Source: CAZEQD01 sp964514305
Lineage (GTDB): Bacteria > Acidobacteriota > Aminicenantia > Aminicenantales > Aminicenantaceae
Assembly: GCA_964514305.1 (NCBI GenBank)
Contig: CAZEQD010000013.1
Span: 1-42,687 of the forward strand
Direction of reading: 5' to 3'
DNA length: 42,687 nucleotides
Below are positions 15,231 through 22,703 of this stretch, piece after piece; within the stretch, counting starts at the first letter, position 1; each line of letters begins with the position of its first letter. The translations under genes were made by a program, and so were the position numbers. Below the pieces are notes generated by a model. It worked only from the letters and a program-made list of their open reading frames with translations, did not search any database and was not told where the DNA came from.

Positions 15231-17148
15231 AAACACCTTCTATATTACCACCCCCATTTACTACGTTAATGATATTCCTCATATTGGACATGCTTACACG
15301 ACTATTATCGCCGATGCCATTACTCGCTTTAAAAAATTATTGGGAATGGATGTTTTCTTTCTAACTGGTGCTGATGAACACGGCCAGAAAGTAGAAAAAG
15401 CGGCTGCGGAAAAAGGATTAAAACCTTTTCAACTGGCAGATCAGGTAGCAGTGAGATTCAAAAATCTCTGGGAAGATTTAAATATTTCTTACGATTTCTT
15501 CATTCGGACCACCAAACCTTTTCATAAGAAAGGTGTCCAAAAAATCTTTAAAAAATTAAAAGATAAAGGTGACATCTATAAAGGTATTTATAAAGGCTGG
15601 TACTGTGTGACTGATGAAAATTTCCTGTCTGAAGATGTGCCTCTGGAAGAAGATGGCAATAAAATTTGTCCCGATTGTGGTCGCAAAGCAAGTGTTGTTT
15701 CCGAAGATTGCTATTTTTTTCGACTTTCAGCTTACAGCCATCGTCTCCTCGATTTTTATGAGAAAAATCCGAATTTTGTCCGTCCTCAAAGCCGAATGAA
15801 TGAGGTAGTCAGCTTTGTCCGTCAGGGACTTAAAGACCTGAGTATTACCAGGACTACTGTCAAATGGGGCATTCCAGTGCCTGATGATCCGGCTCATACT
15901 ATTTATGTCTGGTTTGATGCTCTTCATAATTACTTAACTGGTATTGGATATAGCTGGAATGAACCTCTTTTTCAAAAATTCTGGCCACCAAACCTTCATC
16001 TTATAGGCAAAGATATTCTCCGCTTTCATGCTGTTTTCTGGCCAGCCTTTTTGATGGCCGCTGATTTACCTCTACCAAAAATGGTTTTTAGTCATGGCTG
16101 GTGGCTTAAAGACGAAACCAAAATGTCTAAATCAAAAGGAAATGTTCTCGATCCCTATCTTATCATCAAAACCTTTGGAGCAGATGCCCTGCGTTATTTC
16201 CTGTTGAGAGAGATTCCTATTGGACTGGATGGAAACTTTTCTCACGAAGGTTTTGTCCATCGAGTAAATTCAGACTTAGCCAACGACCTTGGCAATCTTG
16301 TCCAGCGGACTATGACCATGATTTATAATTATTTCGGAGGAAAACTGGAAGAAATAGGAAAAGAAGAAGAACAGGATGTCAAACTTCGCCGAGAATTTGA
16401 GGCTCTTAAAGAAAAAGTTTTCGCTTATAACCAGGAATATGCCCTCAACCGGGCACTGGAAGAAATCTGGTTTTACATCAACTCAGTCAACAAGTACCTG
16501 GCTAAAAAGGAACCCTGGCTCCTGGCCAAAAAAACTGACCAGAAAAAAAGATTGGCCAGAATTCTTTATCAAACAGCAGCAGCCATCAGGGCCATTAGTT
16601 ACTTTCTCTACCCTGTTATGCCCCATTCCGCTCAAAAAATCTGGCAACTACTGGGAGAAGAAAGAGCCATTGAAGAAGAACCCTTCTCAGAATTAAGATT
16701 TGATGATTACCAAAAAGGGAAACAAATAAAAATTCCTCAGCCTCTTTTCCCCCGTATCGATTTAAAAAATTTTCTCCACGAAGAACAAAAAGAGGCGACT
16801 AAGCCAACCAAGGAGGTAAAAATGGAACAAATCACTTTCGATGAATTCATGAAAATGGATCTCAGAGTAGGTGAGATTCTGAGCGCAGAAAGAGTAGAGG
16901 GAACAAATAAATTGATCAAGCTTAAAGTAAATATTGGAGATGAAACCAGAACCATGGTCGCTGGCGTGGCTGACACTTATTCACCTGAGGACCTCATGGG
17001 GAAAAAACTGGTAGTTATTGCCAATCTAAAGCCAGCAGTCATAAGAGGTATTGAATCTCAAGGTATGATTCTGGCGGCTGAAGTGGAAGGAAAAGCTATT
17101 ATTCCTTTTTTTGAAGAAGAGGTGCCGACTGGAGCCAGAGTAAGATAA
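15214..17148 (+). CDS. metG: Methionyl-tRNA synthetase
   Basis: A 644-residue class I aminoacyl-tRNA synthetase. The HIGH motif is 'PHIGHAYT' (near residue 22), and the KMSKS loop is 'TKMSKSKGN'. A zinc-knuckle-type insertion has one Cys pair ('CPDCGRK'). The anticodon-binding helical domain follows, and the C-terminus (from 'ITFDEFMKMDLRVGEI') is an EMAP/Trbp111-like tRNA-binding domain used for dimerisation. It starts at GTG 15214 inside the end of folE, with AGGAGGG 6-7 nt upstream. The overlap suggests translational coupling with folE and larC. Confidence 0.96.
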   Translation: MAESSKNTFYITTPIYYVNDIPHIGHAYTTIIADAITRFKKLLGMDVFFLTGADEHGQKVEKAAAEKGLKPFQLADQVAVRFKNLWEDLNISYDFFIRTTKPFHKKGVQKIFKKLKDKGDIYKGIYKGWYCVTDENFLSEDVPLEEDGNKICPDCGRKASVVSEDCYFFRLSAYSHRLLDFYEKNPNFVRPQSRMNEVVSFVRQGLKDLSITRTTVKWGIPVPDDPAHTIYVWFDALHNYLTGIGYSWNEPLFQKFWPPNLHLIGKDILRFHAVFWPAFLMAADLPLPKMVFSHGWWLKDETKMSKSKGNVLDPYLIIKTFGADALRYFLLREIPIGLDGNFSHEGFVHRVNSDLANDLGNLVQRTMTMIYNYFGGKLEEIGKEEEQDVKLRREFEALKEKVFAYNQEYALNRALEEIWFYINSVNKYLAKKEPWLLAKKTDQKKRLARILYQTAAAIRAISYFLYPVMPHSAQKIWQLLGEERAIEEEPFSELRFDDYQKGKQIKIPQPLFPRIDLKNFLHEEQKEATKPTKEVKMEQITFDEFMKMDLRVGEILSAERVEGTNKLIKLKVNIGDETRTMVAGVADTYSPEDLMGKKLVVIANLKPAVIRGIESQGMILAAEVEGKAIIPFFEEEVPTGARVR

Positions 17149-17182
17149 TAAAAAAGCTGACAATTTTTCTTTTTTCTATTCT

Positions 17183-17433
17183 CCTAATTGCCTCAGAGTC
17201 CGAAAAGAACCTGACTATGCCCACCTTATTTCCTCTCTAGCCATTTTTGACTTAAAAGAAAAAAATTCTTCCTGCTCGATGCTACTCCAGATATTAGAAT
17301 TCAGTTCGAATGCACCCATCAAAGACTTCTTAATCACACTAACCTTGCTCTTTATCCTGAGAGCCAATCGAGAAAAATAATAGAAAATGAAGGTTTTGCT
17401 CTCGCCTCAGAAGGCATGGAATTTTATCTTTGA
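17183..17433 (+). pseudogene. Remnant of a PqqB-like metallo-beta-lactamase-fold gene, frameshifted in a poly-A run
   Basis: In one frame 17183-17265 reads 'PNCLRVRKEPDYAHLISSLA' then 'IFDLKEK'. In the next frame, from 17263, it continues 'KFFLLDATPDIRIQFECTH' and stays open to a TGA at 17431-17433. Joined across the seven-A run at 17259-17265, this matches the region of PqqB-like MBL-fold proteins where a 'CRRxRxxP' segment precedes 'SSLAI' and 'LLDASPDIR'. The N-terminus, the HxHxDH metal motif and most of the C-terminus are absent. The last 35 codons ('LNHTNLALYPESQSRKIIEN' and on) do not clearly match the family and may come from a deletion junction. It lies between metG and the convergent tsaC. 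The family assignment is by eye. Confidence 0.65.
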
Positions 17434-17441
17434 TAATATTC

Positions 17442-18089
17442 CTAATTCATTTTCAGATATTTCTCTAATACAGATGAAGGTAAAGCCCCTTCTCTTATAA
17501 TTTTTGGCTTCCTTGAGGAAAGATCAACTACAGTTGAGGGTTTGTCACCTGGAGTGGGTCCTCCGTCAACTATAAGCTCTACTTTTCCTTTAAAAATTTT
17601 AATCACTTCTTTAGGGTCTGAGATTTCTTCTTTTCCTGAAAGATTGGCGCTGGTGGCAGTCAAAGGAAAACCTGCTCTCTTTATTAGGTGCCGAAGCCAG
17701 AGAGAAGCTGGCACTCTTAGGCCTACTGTGTTTCCAGCACTCAGCAGCTCTCGTGGAAGAAAAGGAGAAGCTTTGAGGATTAAGGTTAAAGGGCCCGGCC
17801 AAAATTTAGAGGCCAATTGCCTGAAAAGCGGGTGAATTTCTAAGGCCAAGCTTTCTGCCATTCTCATCTCAGCCACGATTAAAGCCAAAGGTTTGGAAAG
17901 CTCTCTTTTCTTTAAGGCATAGATTTTCAACACAGCCTCTTTTAAATAGCATTTTGCCCCCAAGCCATAGAAGGTATCGGTAGGAAAGACTATAACTCCT
18001 CCTCTTTTTAAGACAGCTATAATATTCTTAATCTTTCTTTCTTCAATTTTTTTGAGATCAACCTGAATAAGTTGGGATTCTGCGGCCAT
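17442..18089 (-). CDS. tsaC: L-threonylcarbamoyladenylate synthase (Sua5/YciO/YrdC family)
   Basis: A 215-residue enzyme that makes threonylcarbamoyl-AMP from Thr, bicarbonate and ATP for the t6A modification of ANN-decoding tRNAs. It has the signature 'GGVIVFPTDTFYGLGAKCYL', the Lys-rich 'YALKKRELSKPLALIV', 'FWPGPLTLIL', 'GLRVPA', 'TATSANLSG' and the ending 'PSTVVDLSSRKPKIIREGAL'. The length is that of TsaC without the extra Sua5 domain. It is transcribed alone on the minus strand between two gene remnants on the other strand. Confidence 0.93.
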   Translation of the reverse strand: MAAESQLIQVDLKKIEERKIKNIIAVLKRGGVIVFPTDTFYGLGAKCYLKEAVLKIYALKKRELSKPLALIVAEMRMAESLALEIHPLFRQLASKFWPGPLTLILKASPFLPRELLSAGNTVGLRVPASLWLRHLIKRAGFPLTATSANLSGKEEISDPKEVIKIFKGKVELIVDGGPTPGDKPSTVVDLSSRKPKIIREGALPSSVLEKYLKMN

Positions 18090-18272
18090 TTTTCTTTAAT
18101 TATATTAAATATAGGGAGAAAAACATGCAAGTTATTAATAGCCTCTATTGAGGCGGGATTTCTTCAAAACTTTAGAGAAATCAATTTATTTTAATTATTT
18201 CACCAGCTCGGCTGGAAATTTAATTTTCGTCCCAGCAAATAGACGAGATATAGGGCATTTAGATTTTGCTGA

Positions 18273-18758
18273 TTGAGCTGGTTTCTTAAATTTATCTTAA
18301 CTCATCTCCATAAAGATCATGCTGGTGACATGACCAAATTTAAAAAAGCTGTACTTTACGTTCAAAAAGAAGAGTTAGATTATGCTGAGAATCCTCATCC
18401 TACTCAAACAGGATGGTTCGCTCTTCCCCCCAAAGAGGCAAAATTGAAAATTGTTGATGGAGACGAAGTTGTCGCTCCCGGGATTAAAATCCTAAAGACT
18501 CCTGGTCACACTCCAGGAACACAAAGTGTTATGGTAGAAACATCTAAAGGAAAAGTCTGCCTCAGCGGCCTTTGTACTATAGAAGAAAATTTCTATCCAC
18601 CAGACTCATTGAAAAAATTAGGTGTAAAGGCTATAGCTCCAGGAATTCACATCAACGCCCTCCAGGCCTATGATTCCATTCAGCGGCTGCAGCAATTAGC
18701 TGATATAGTCATAGCTCTCCATGATATTAAATATTTTGAGAGAGTTTCTGTACCTTAA
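18273..18758 (+). pseudogene. N-terminally decayed metallo-beta-lactamase-fold hydrolase (AHL-lactonase-like)
   Basis: The C-terminal two thirds of an MBL hydrolase is readable. The HxHxDH motif 'THLHKDHAGD', the 'KTPGHTPGTQSVMV' His, and the final His of 'IALHDIKYFERV' are present. The metal-bridging Asp expected in 'GDxxY/EN' is lost: the site reads 'CLSGLCTIEENFYPP'. The first 70-90 residues are not in frame. Upstream, an ATG at 18125 with a good ribosome site (AGGGAG) starts a frame that stops after 8 codons, and a fragment resembling 'AGFLQNFREINL' appears in another frame, so the original start may have been there. The TTG at 18273 has no ribosome site. Confidence 0.75.
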
Positions 18759-18785
18759 TCTCTTTATAAAAAGAATAAAGTAAAA

Positions 18786-19184
18786 ATGAAAAAGTCAAAA
18801 AAAGAAATCTTAATCAGAGCAGACATCAACAGAAACCGCCTTTATACAACTTTGAAGGGAACTCTGACTAAAGAAGATATAGCCACTTTACCCAATGACC
18901 TAAGAAAAGAAGCCAAGAAATTAAAGCCTGGCTATACAGCCATATCAAATGTAAAAGAATACAATCCATCTGGAGAAGGGATCAATGAAATCTTAAATAA
19001 AACTATGAAAGCAGCAGTAGAAACTGGGGTGGGAAAAGTTATCAGAGTTGTCTCCGGTGAAGAAGGAATGGTTCTTGAGAATATTTCCAAATCAGAGCAC
19101 GGCTATTCAGCTATAATATGCAAATCCATTTCTGAGGCAGAAAGGGAAGCCAAAAAAATAGAAAATCCCAGGGAAAATCTATAA
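18786..19184 (+). CDS. Small SpoIIAA/STAS-like protein of unknown function
   Basis: A 132-residue soluble protein with no signal peptide. The pattern 'INRNRLYTTLKGTLTKEDI', 'LKPGYTAISNVKEYNPSGEG' and 'VGKVIRVVSGEEG' resembles a family of SpoIIAA/STAS-like single-domain proteins, sometimes tied to regulation. No partner kinase or anti-sigma gene is adjacent. The ribosome site is weak, and no promoter was found in the 27 bp after the MBL remnant. Its function is unknown, and the family link rests on pattern resemblance only. Confidence 0.65.
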   Translation: MKKSKKEILIRADINRNRLYTTLKGTLTKEDIATLPNDLRKEAKKLKPGYTAISNVKEYNPSGEGINEILNKTMKAAVETGVGKVIRVVSGEEGMVLENISKSEHGYSAIICKSISEAEREAKKIENPRENL

Positions 19185-19386
19185 GTATTCCATCTTATTC
19201 AAAAGTACTCTACTCTGTCATTTATTTGCTTTCTGCTTGACTCCAGGCCTTAGCTGTTTTATAAACATTTATTAAAATGTGGACAATTGACCCATTTAGA
19301 CCACAGCTTCTTTTCTGAGGGTGTCCAATAAACAACCATTTAAATTGGCACAGATTTTGCTGTATATTAAAAGAAAGGAGTAAAAA

Positions 19387-20148
19387 ATGAAAAAAGCATT
19401 AATGATTTCTTTAATTATTCCAATTATTGTCTTTATTCTCCCTATTGTGGCCAAAGCCGATACAATCTCTTTTAAAGTAGGCTACTTTATTCCCCGGGCT
19501 GAGAGTGATTTATGGCAGATTGAATTTGAAAACATGGATTTTCAAAAAAGTGATTTTATGGGGACAAACTTCGGCTTTACTTATGACTATTTCCTAACTC
19601 GCGAGCTAAGCATTGCTCTGAGCATTGATGGCTATACCAGAAAAAAAGTCGGCCTTTATGAGGGTTACGTCAAAGAAGCTGTTGAAGGCCAGGATTATGC
19701 CTTTGACTACGGCGAAGGCTTTGGCATAAGCCACGTTTTCGATGTATCTATAACTCCTATTCAGGTCTCTCTCAAAATTGCTCCTTTAGGCCGAAAAGGC
19801 AAATTCATTCCTTATGTGGGAGGTGGGGTTGGTATTTACCTCTGGAATGTTAGACTTCAGGGAGATATGATTGACTTTTCTGACCCAGTAGAATTCTATG
19901 ATACCTCACTGGATGAATACGTTATCGGTTATCCTACTTATGCCACTGATGCCCGGGAAGAAAATAAACTTAAAATAGGTTACCATGCTCTGGGAGGAGT
20001 GATGTTCCCCATTGCTAATAGGATTAGCATCGAAGGCGAATTTAAATACAATTTTCTCAAAGGGAATTTCACTGAGTCTTTTAAAGGCTTTGAACCTTTT
20101 GACCTGAGTGGCTATCAGATTTCTATTGGCCTAAATTACTGGTTTTAA
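19387..20148 (+). CDS. Outer-membrane beta-barrel protein (OmpW/OmpA-like)
   Basis: A 253-residue exported protein. A signal peptide with a likely cleavage after 'VAKA' (residue 24) is followed by alternating hydrophobic strands: 'ISFKVGYFIPRAESD', 'TNFGFTYDYFLTRELSIALS', 'KFIPYVGGGVGIYLW', 'KIGYHALGGVMFPIANRISI'. It ends in an aromatic 'GLNYWF', the C-terminal Phe recognised by the Bam machinery. That supports a Gram-negative envelope. It has a good ribosome site (AAGGAG, 6 nt) but no clear -35/-10 pair in the preceding 200 bp. The pore specificity is unknown. Confidence 0.85.
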   Translation: MKKALMISLIIPIIVFILPIVAKADTISFKVGYFIPRAESDLWQIEFENMDFQKSDFMGTNFGFTYDYFLTRELSIALSIDGYTRKKVGLYEGYVKEAVEGQDYAFDYGEGFGISHVFDVSITPIQVSLKIAPLGRKGKFIPYVGGGVGIYLWNVRLQGDMIDFSDPVEFYDTSLDEYVIGYPTYATDAREENKLKIGYHALGGVMFPIANRISIEGEFKYNFLKGNFTESFKGFEPFDLSGYQISIGLNYWF

Positions 20149-20207
20149 AAGCTAGCGCCTCTCTTCTTTTGCTCAGTTCTTTACCTTTATTTTTTATTTT
20201 AGATAAT

Positions 20208-20723
20208 TTAGAACATATCATAAGAAATTATCTCTTCTAATGGTTTGCGTCTTCGGGCGGGAGGCTCTTCAGCCGGGTAGCCTAAGGGAGTTAAAGCTAA
20301 AACTTTAACCTCTTCGGGAACACTTAAGATTCTTTTTACCTTTTCTTCTTCAAAAGCGCCTATCCAACATGTTCCTAATCCTTCTTCTGCCGCCTGCAAA
20401 ATTAGGTGTTCTAAAGCAATAGCCACATCAACCGGCCAAGATTTCATATAGCGTCCCATGCGGGGATAACAATTATCGGGATAACCACAGGCAACTATAG
20501 TTATCGGGGCTTCAGCCATAAAATATTGTCTTCTAGAGGCCTCTGCTAATTTTTGTCTAATAACCTGATTTTTGACCACAATAAATTTCCAGGGTTGAAG
20601 ATTGTTACCTGATGGAGCCAGCCGCGCAGCTTCTAGAACACGCTCTAATACCTGGTGGGGGATGGGATCCGGTTTATACTTTCTGATGCTTCGTCTTTTG
20701 CTTATAACTTCCAAAACAGTCAT
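20208..20723 (-). CDS. Nitroreductase family FMN oxidoreductase
   Basis: A 171-residue flavoprotein. The FMN-binding 'KRRSIRKYKPDPIP' and 'RLAPSGNNLQPWKFIVV' are at the N-terminus, with 'AEEGLGTCWIGAF' and 'LTPLGYPAEEPPARRRKPLE' further on; these are standard for the short NAD(P)H-dependent nitroreductase group. The substrate cannot be told. Its ATG overlaps the stop of the glycosyltransferase gene by 4 nt, so the two are cotranscribed, though no functional link is evident. Confidence 0.9.
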   Translation of the reverse strand: MTVLEVISKRRSIRKYKPDPIPHQVLERVLEAARLAPSGNNLQPWKFIVVKNQVIRQKLAEASRRQYFMAEAPITIVACGYPDNCYPRMGRYMKSWPVDVAIALEHLILQAAEEGLGTCWIGAFEEEKVKRILSVPEEVKVLALTPLGYPAEEPPARRRKPLEEIISYDMF

Positions 20724-21586
20724 TTTACCTCCATCTTATCTTGAAATTCAGGGAATTTGTATTTTTTAATTAAAAATAAATATTTCTCAGCCTCAGTCTT
20801 CTTATTCCTTTTCAAAAAGCCCCCTACTAAAATGCGAGCTTTTCTAACTATCTCCTGCCTGACTAATCTCTCCTGTTCAGGAGATAAACCTAACCTGAGC
20901 ATCTTTTCCAGTGCTTCAATTCTGAATCTATCCATTCCCCAATATTTTCGGGAAAGCTGGTTTGGATGTCCACCTCGTTTGATAATAAGAGGCTTTGATA
21001 TTAAATAAACGGGGAATTTTTGAGCCAAGCGGAGACCGAAATCATAATCCTCACAAGCAGGTAAACTTTCATCAAACATTCCAATTATATCAAAAACTTC
21101 TCTGCGGAAAAGAGCTGAAGAAAGACTAATCAAGCAAAGAGGAAGAACTTTATCAAAAATCCAGCCAGAGTATTTCTTATGTTTTTTCTTTGGATTAGCC
21201 CAAACTCCCTTTTTTATCCAGATCTCCTCTGTATAGCATACCTTTGCTTCTGGAAAAGCTTTCATAAAGCTCATCTGAACTCCAATTTTATCTTTAAGCC
21301 AGAGATCATCTGAATCAAGGAAAGCAATAAAATCTCCCCTAGCTAACTCAAGGCCATGATTGCGGGCACGACTGACCCCACTATGTTCCTGAAAATAATA
21401 TTTCACCTGTTTTGGCCACGAAGCCAACAGTCTGCCTGTTTTATCAGTAGAACCATCATCGATAATCAGGATTTCGAATTCATGCTGCTGAGATGGCTTT
21501 TGGAAATAAGTCTGGTCCAAAACGCATTGAACAGCCTCAGCTAAATACGAGGCTCTATTATAAGTAGGGATAACAATACTGACCAT
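20720..21586 (-). CDS. Family 2 glycosyltransferase
   Basis: A 288-residue GT-A fold transferase. It starts with the classic 'MVSIVIPTYNRASYLAEAV', has 'LIIDDGSTDKT' and the metal-binding 'FLDSDDLWL' (DxD), and the acceptor-region 'ACEDYDFGLRLAQ' (ED motif). No membrane segment is visible, so it is a cytosolic or peripheral enzyme acting on lipid- or protein-linked glycans. It overlaps the nitroreductase by 4 nt. It starts 15 bp after the end of the LEA14-like gene on the same strand, so the three may form one transcript. The donor and acceptor are unknown. Confidence 0.9.
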   Translation of the reverse strand: MVSIVIPTYNRASYLAEAVQCVLDQTYFQKPSQQHEFEILIIDDGSTDKTGRLLASWPKQVKYYFQEHSGVSRARNHGLELARGDFIAFLDSDDLWLKDKIGVQMSFMKAFPEAKVCYTEEIWIKKGVWANPKKKHKKYSGWIFDKVLPLCLISLSSALFRREVFDIIGMFDESLPACEDYDFGLRLAQKFPVYLISKPLIIKRGGHPNQLSRKYWGMDRFRIEALEKMLRLGLSPEQERLVRQEIVRKARILVGGFLKRNKKTEAEKYLFLIKKYKFPEFQDKMEVK

Positions 21587-21601
21587 TAATAAATTCCTTG
21601 A

Positions 21602-22450
21602 TTAAGGAATTCTGGAAATTTTAACTTCCTCCTCTTTATCAAGAGGAATGGTTACTTTCCCCCAAACAGTTTGAACTTCCATCTCACCTTGAAAATGACA
21701 GATAGCTTCAGACTGGTACAAAATATCATAAACCTCTTTCCCAACTTCAAAAAAATTAAGGAGTAAGGGAAGATTGAATGTCCGGCTTTGGTGATTCTTA
21801 ATATTCTTATCTCCTTTTATCTCACCTTGGCCAATAGGTTTTGCCTGCAATTGAAGCTTGTAAGCAATTTTATCGACCATGAGCTCAAAACCATTATTAT
21901 TGGTTAATTTAACATCAACCTCTAAATCAGCTCCCCCAATGGTCATATTATTTATTTTAAGTTTCAGGATAGCTATATTTGGGGGTTTAAATAGAGGAAA
22001 TTCGCCTGAAAAGGCAAACGGAAGCTTACCTTTCTCCTTTCTTCTATCGGAAAAATTCATAATTCCAGTTAAATAACAAGATGCTTTGTCCTGATTTTCA
22101 AGATTCTTAACTACCTGGAAAAGATGAACATAAGTAATCTTTATGGGAAAAGATATAAAAGTATCCTTCAAAGCATCAATTTTTATTTTATTTTCTTCTA
22201 AACCAGTTTTAATTTGAATGTAGTCTGTCTGGTTGACAACAAAGCGGTATTCATATCCTGAAAGATAATAATCTTTAGAAGAAGAGTTTACTATTTTGAC
22301 ATAAAAAACGAGCGAAAGGCCTTGAAGAGATAAATCCTGAATTTGACTTTCTGAAAGAGAAATGGCCAGATCCTTCTCCACCGAAGCCGTTCCGATTAAA
22401 ACTGTATGCATCACCAGGAGCATGATAAAAAATCCATATTTTAGTTTCAT
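21602..22450 (-). CDS. Exported protein with two LEA14/WHy-like domains
   Basis: A 282-residue protein with an N-terminal signal (residues about 1-23, cleavage near 'GTASVEK'). The body reads as two LEA type 2/WHy-like beta-sandwich units: about residues 27-145 (with 'LQGLSLVFYVKIVNSSSKDY') and about 155-275 (with 'INNMTIGGADLEVDVKLTNN' and 'GFELMVDKIAYKLQL'). Such domains occur in desiccation or stress proteins and in envelope proteins of Gram-negatives; the role here is unknown. It is probably periplasmic. It is the first gene of a minus-strand group with the glycosyltransferase and nitroreductase, and is divergent from the peptidase operon. Confidence 0.7.
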   Translation of the reverse strand: MKLKYGFFIMLLVMHTVLIGTASVEKDLAISLSESQIQDLSLQGLSLVFYVKIVNSSSKDYYLSGYEYRFVVNQTDYIQIKTGLEENKIKIDALKDTFISFPIKITYVHLFQVVKNLENQDKASCYLTGIMNFSDRRKEKGKLPFAFSGEFPLFKPPNIAILKLKINNMTIGGADLEVDVKLTNNNGFELMVDKIAYKLQLQAKPIGQGEIKGDKNIKNHQSRTFNLPLLLNFFEVGKEVYDILYQSEAICHFQGEMEVQTVWGKVTIPLDKEEEVKISRIP

Positions 22451-22539
22451 TTTCCTTTACTTTTCTCTAAGGCTTTAAGAATACACTATTGGCCTTAACA
22501 GAACAAGTTTAAATAAAAAGGCTAGCCTCTCCAAGACCT

Positions 22540-22567
22540 AGAGGCCGCTATCCTCAGCGAAGCCTCT
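22540..22567. repeat. Stem-loop between divergent genes, sharing a 17-bp motif with the post-galE region
   Basis: AGAGGCCGCT (22540-22549), loop ATCCTC, AGCG-AA-GCCTCT (22556-22567): a 10-bp stem with a 2-nt bulge. It sits between the start of the LEA14-like gene and the peptidase promoter, so it is not a terminator for either. The segment 22545-22561 matches 29238-29254 at 14 of 17 positions, with only transitions between them. Confidence 0.55.
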
Positions 22568-22619
22568 GTTTAAGATCTCCATATCTTCAAAAAAGATTTT
22601 TTTAATATGAAAAAAACGT

Positions 22620-22649
22620 TTGAAGTAAATGCTTCTATCTTTTTATAAT
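22620..22649 (+). promoter_or_regulatory. Sigma70-like promoter of the C1/S9 peptidase operon
   Basis: TTGAAG (22620-22625), 18-bp spacer, perfect TATAAT (22644-22649). Transcription would start near 22656, leaving a leader of about 48 nt that ends in AGAGGAGG before the ATG at 22704. Confidence 0.55.
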
Positions 22650-22703
22650 AATAGCAACAAAAGACTATGTATAAAAAATTCTAAACTTTAAGAGGAGGAT
22701 TAA

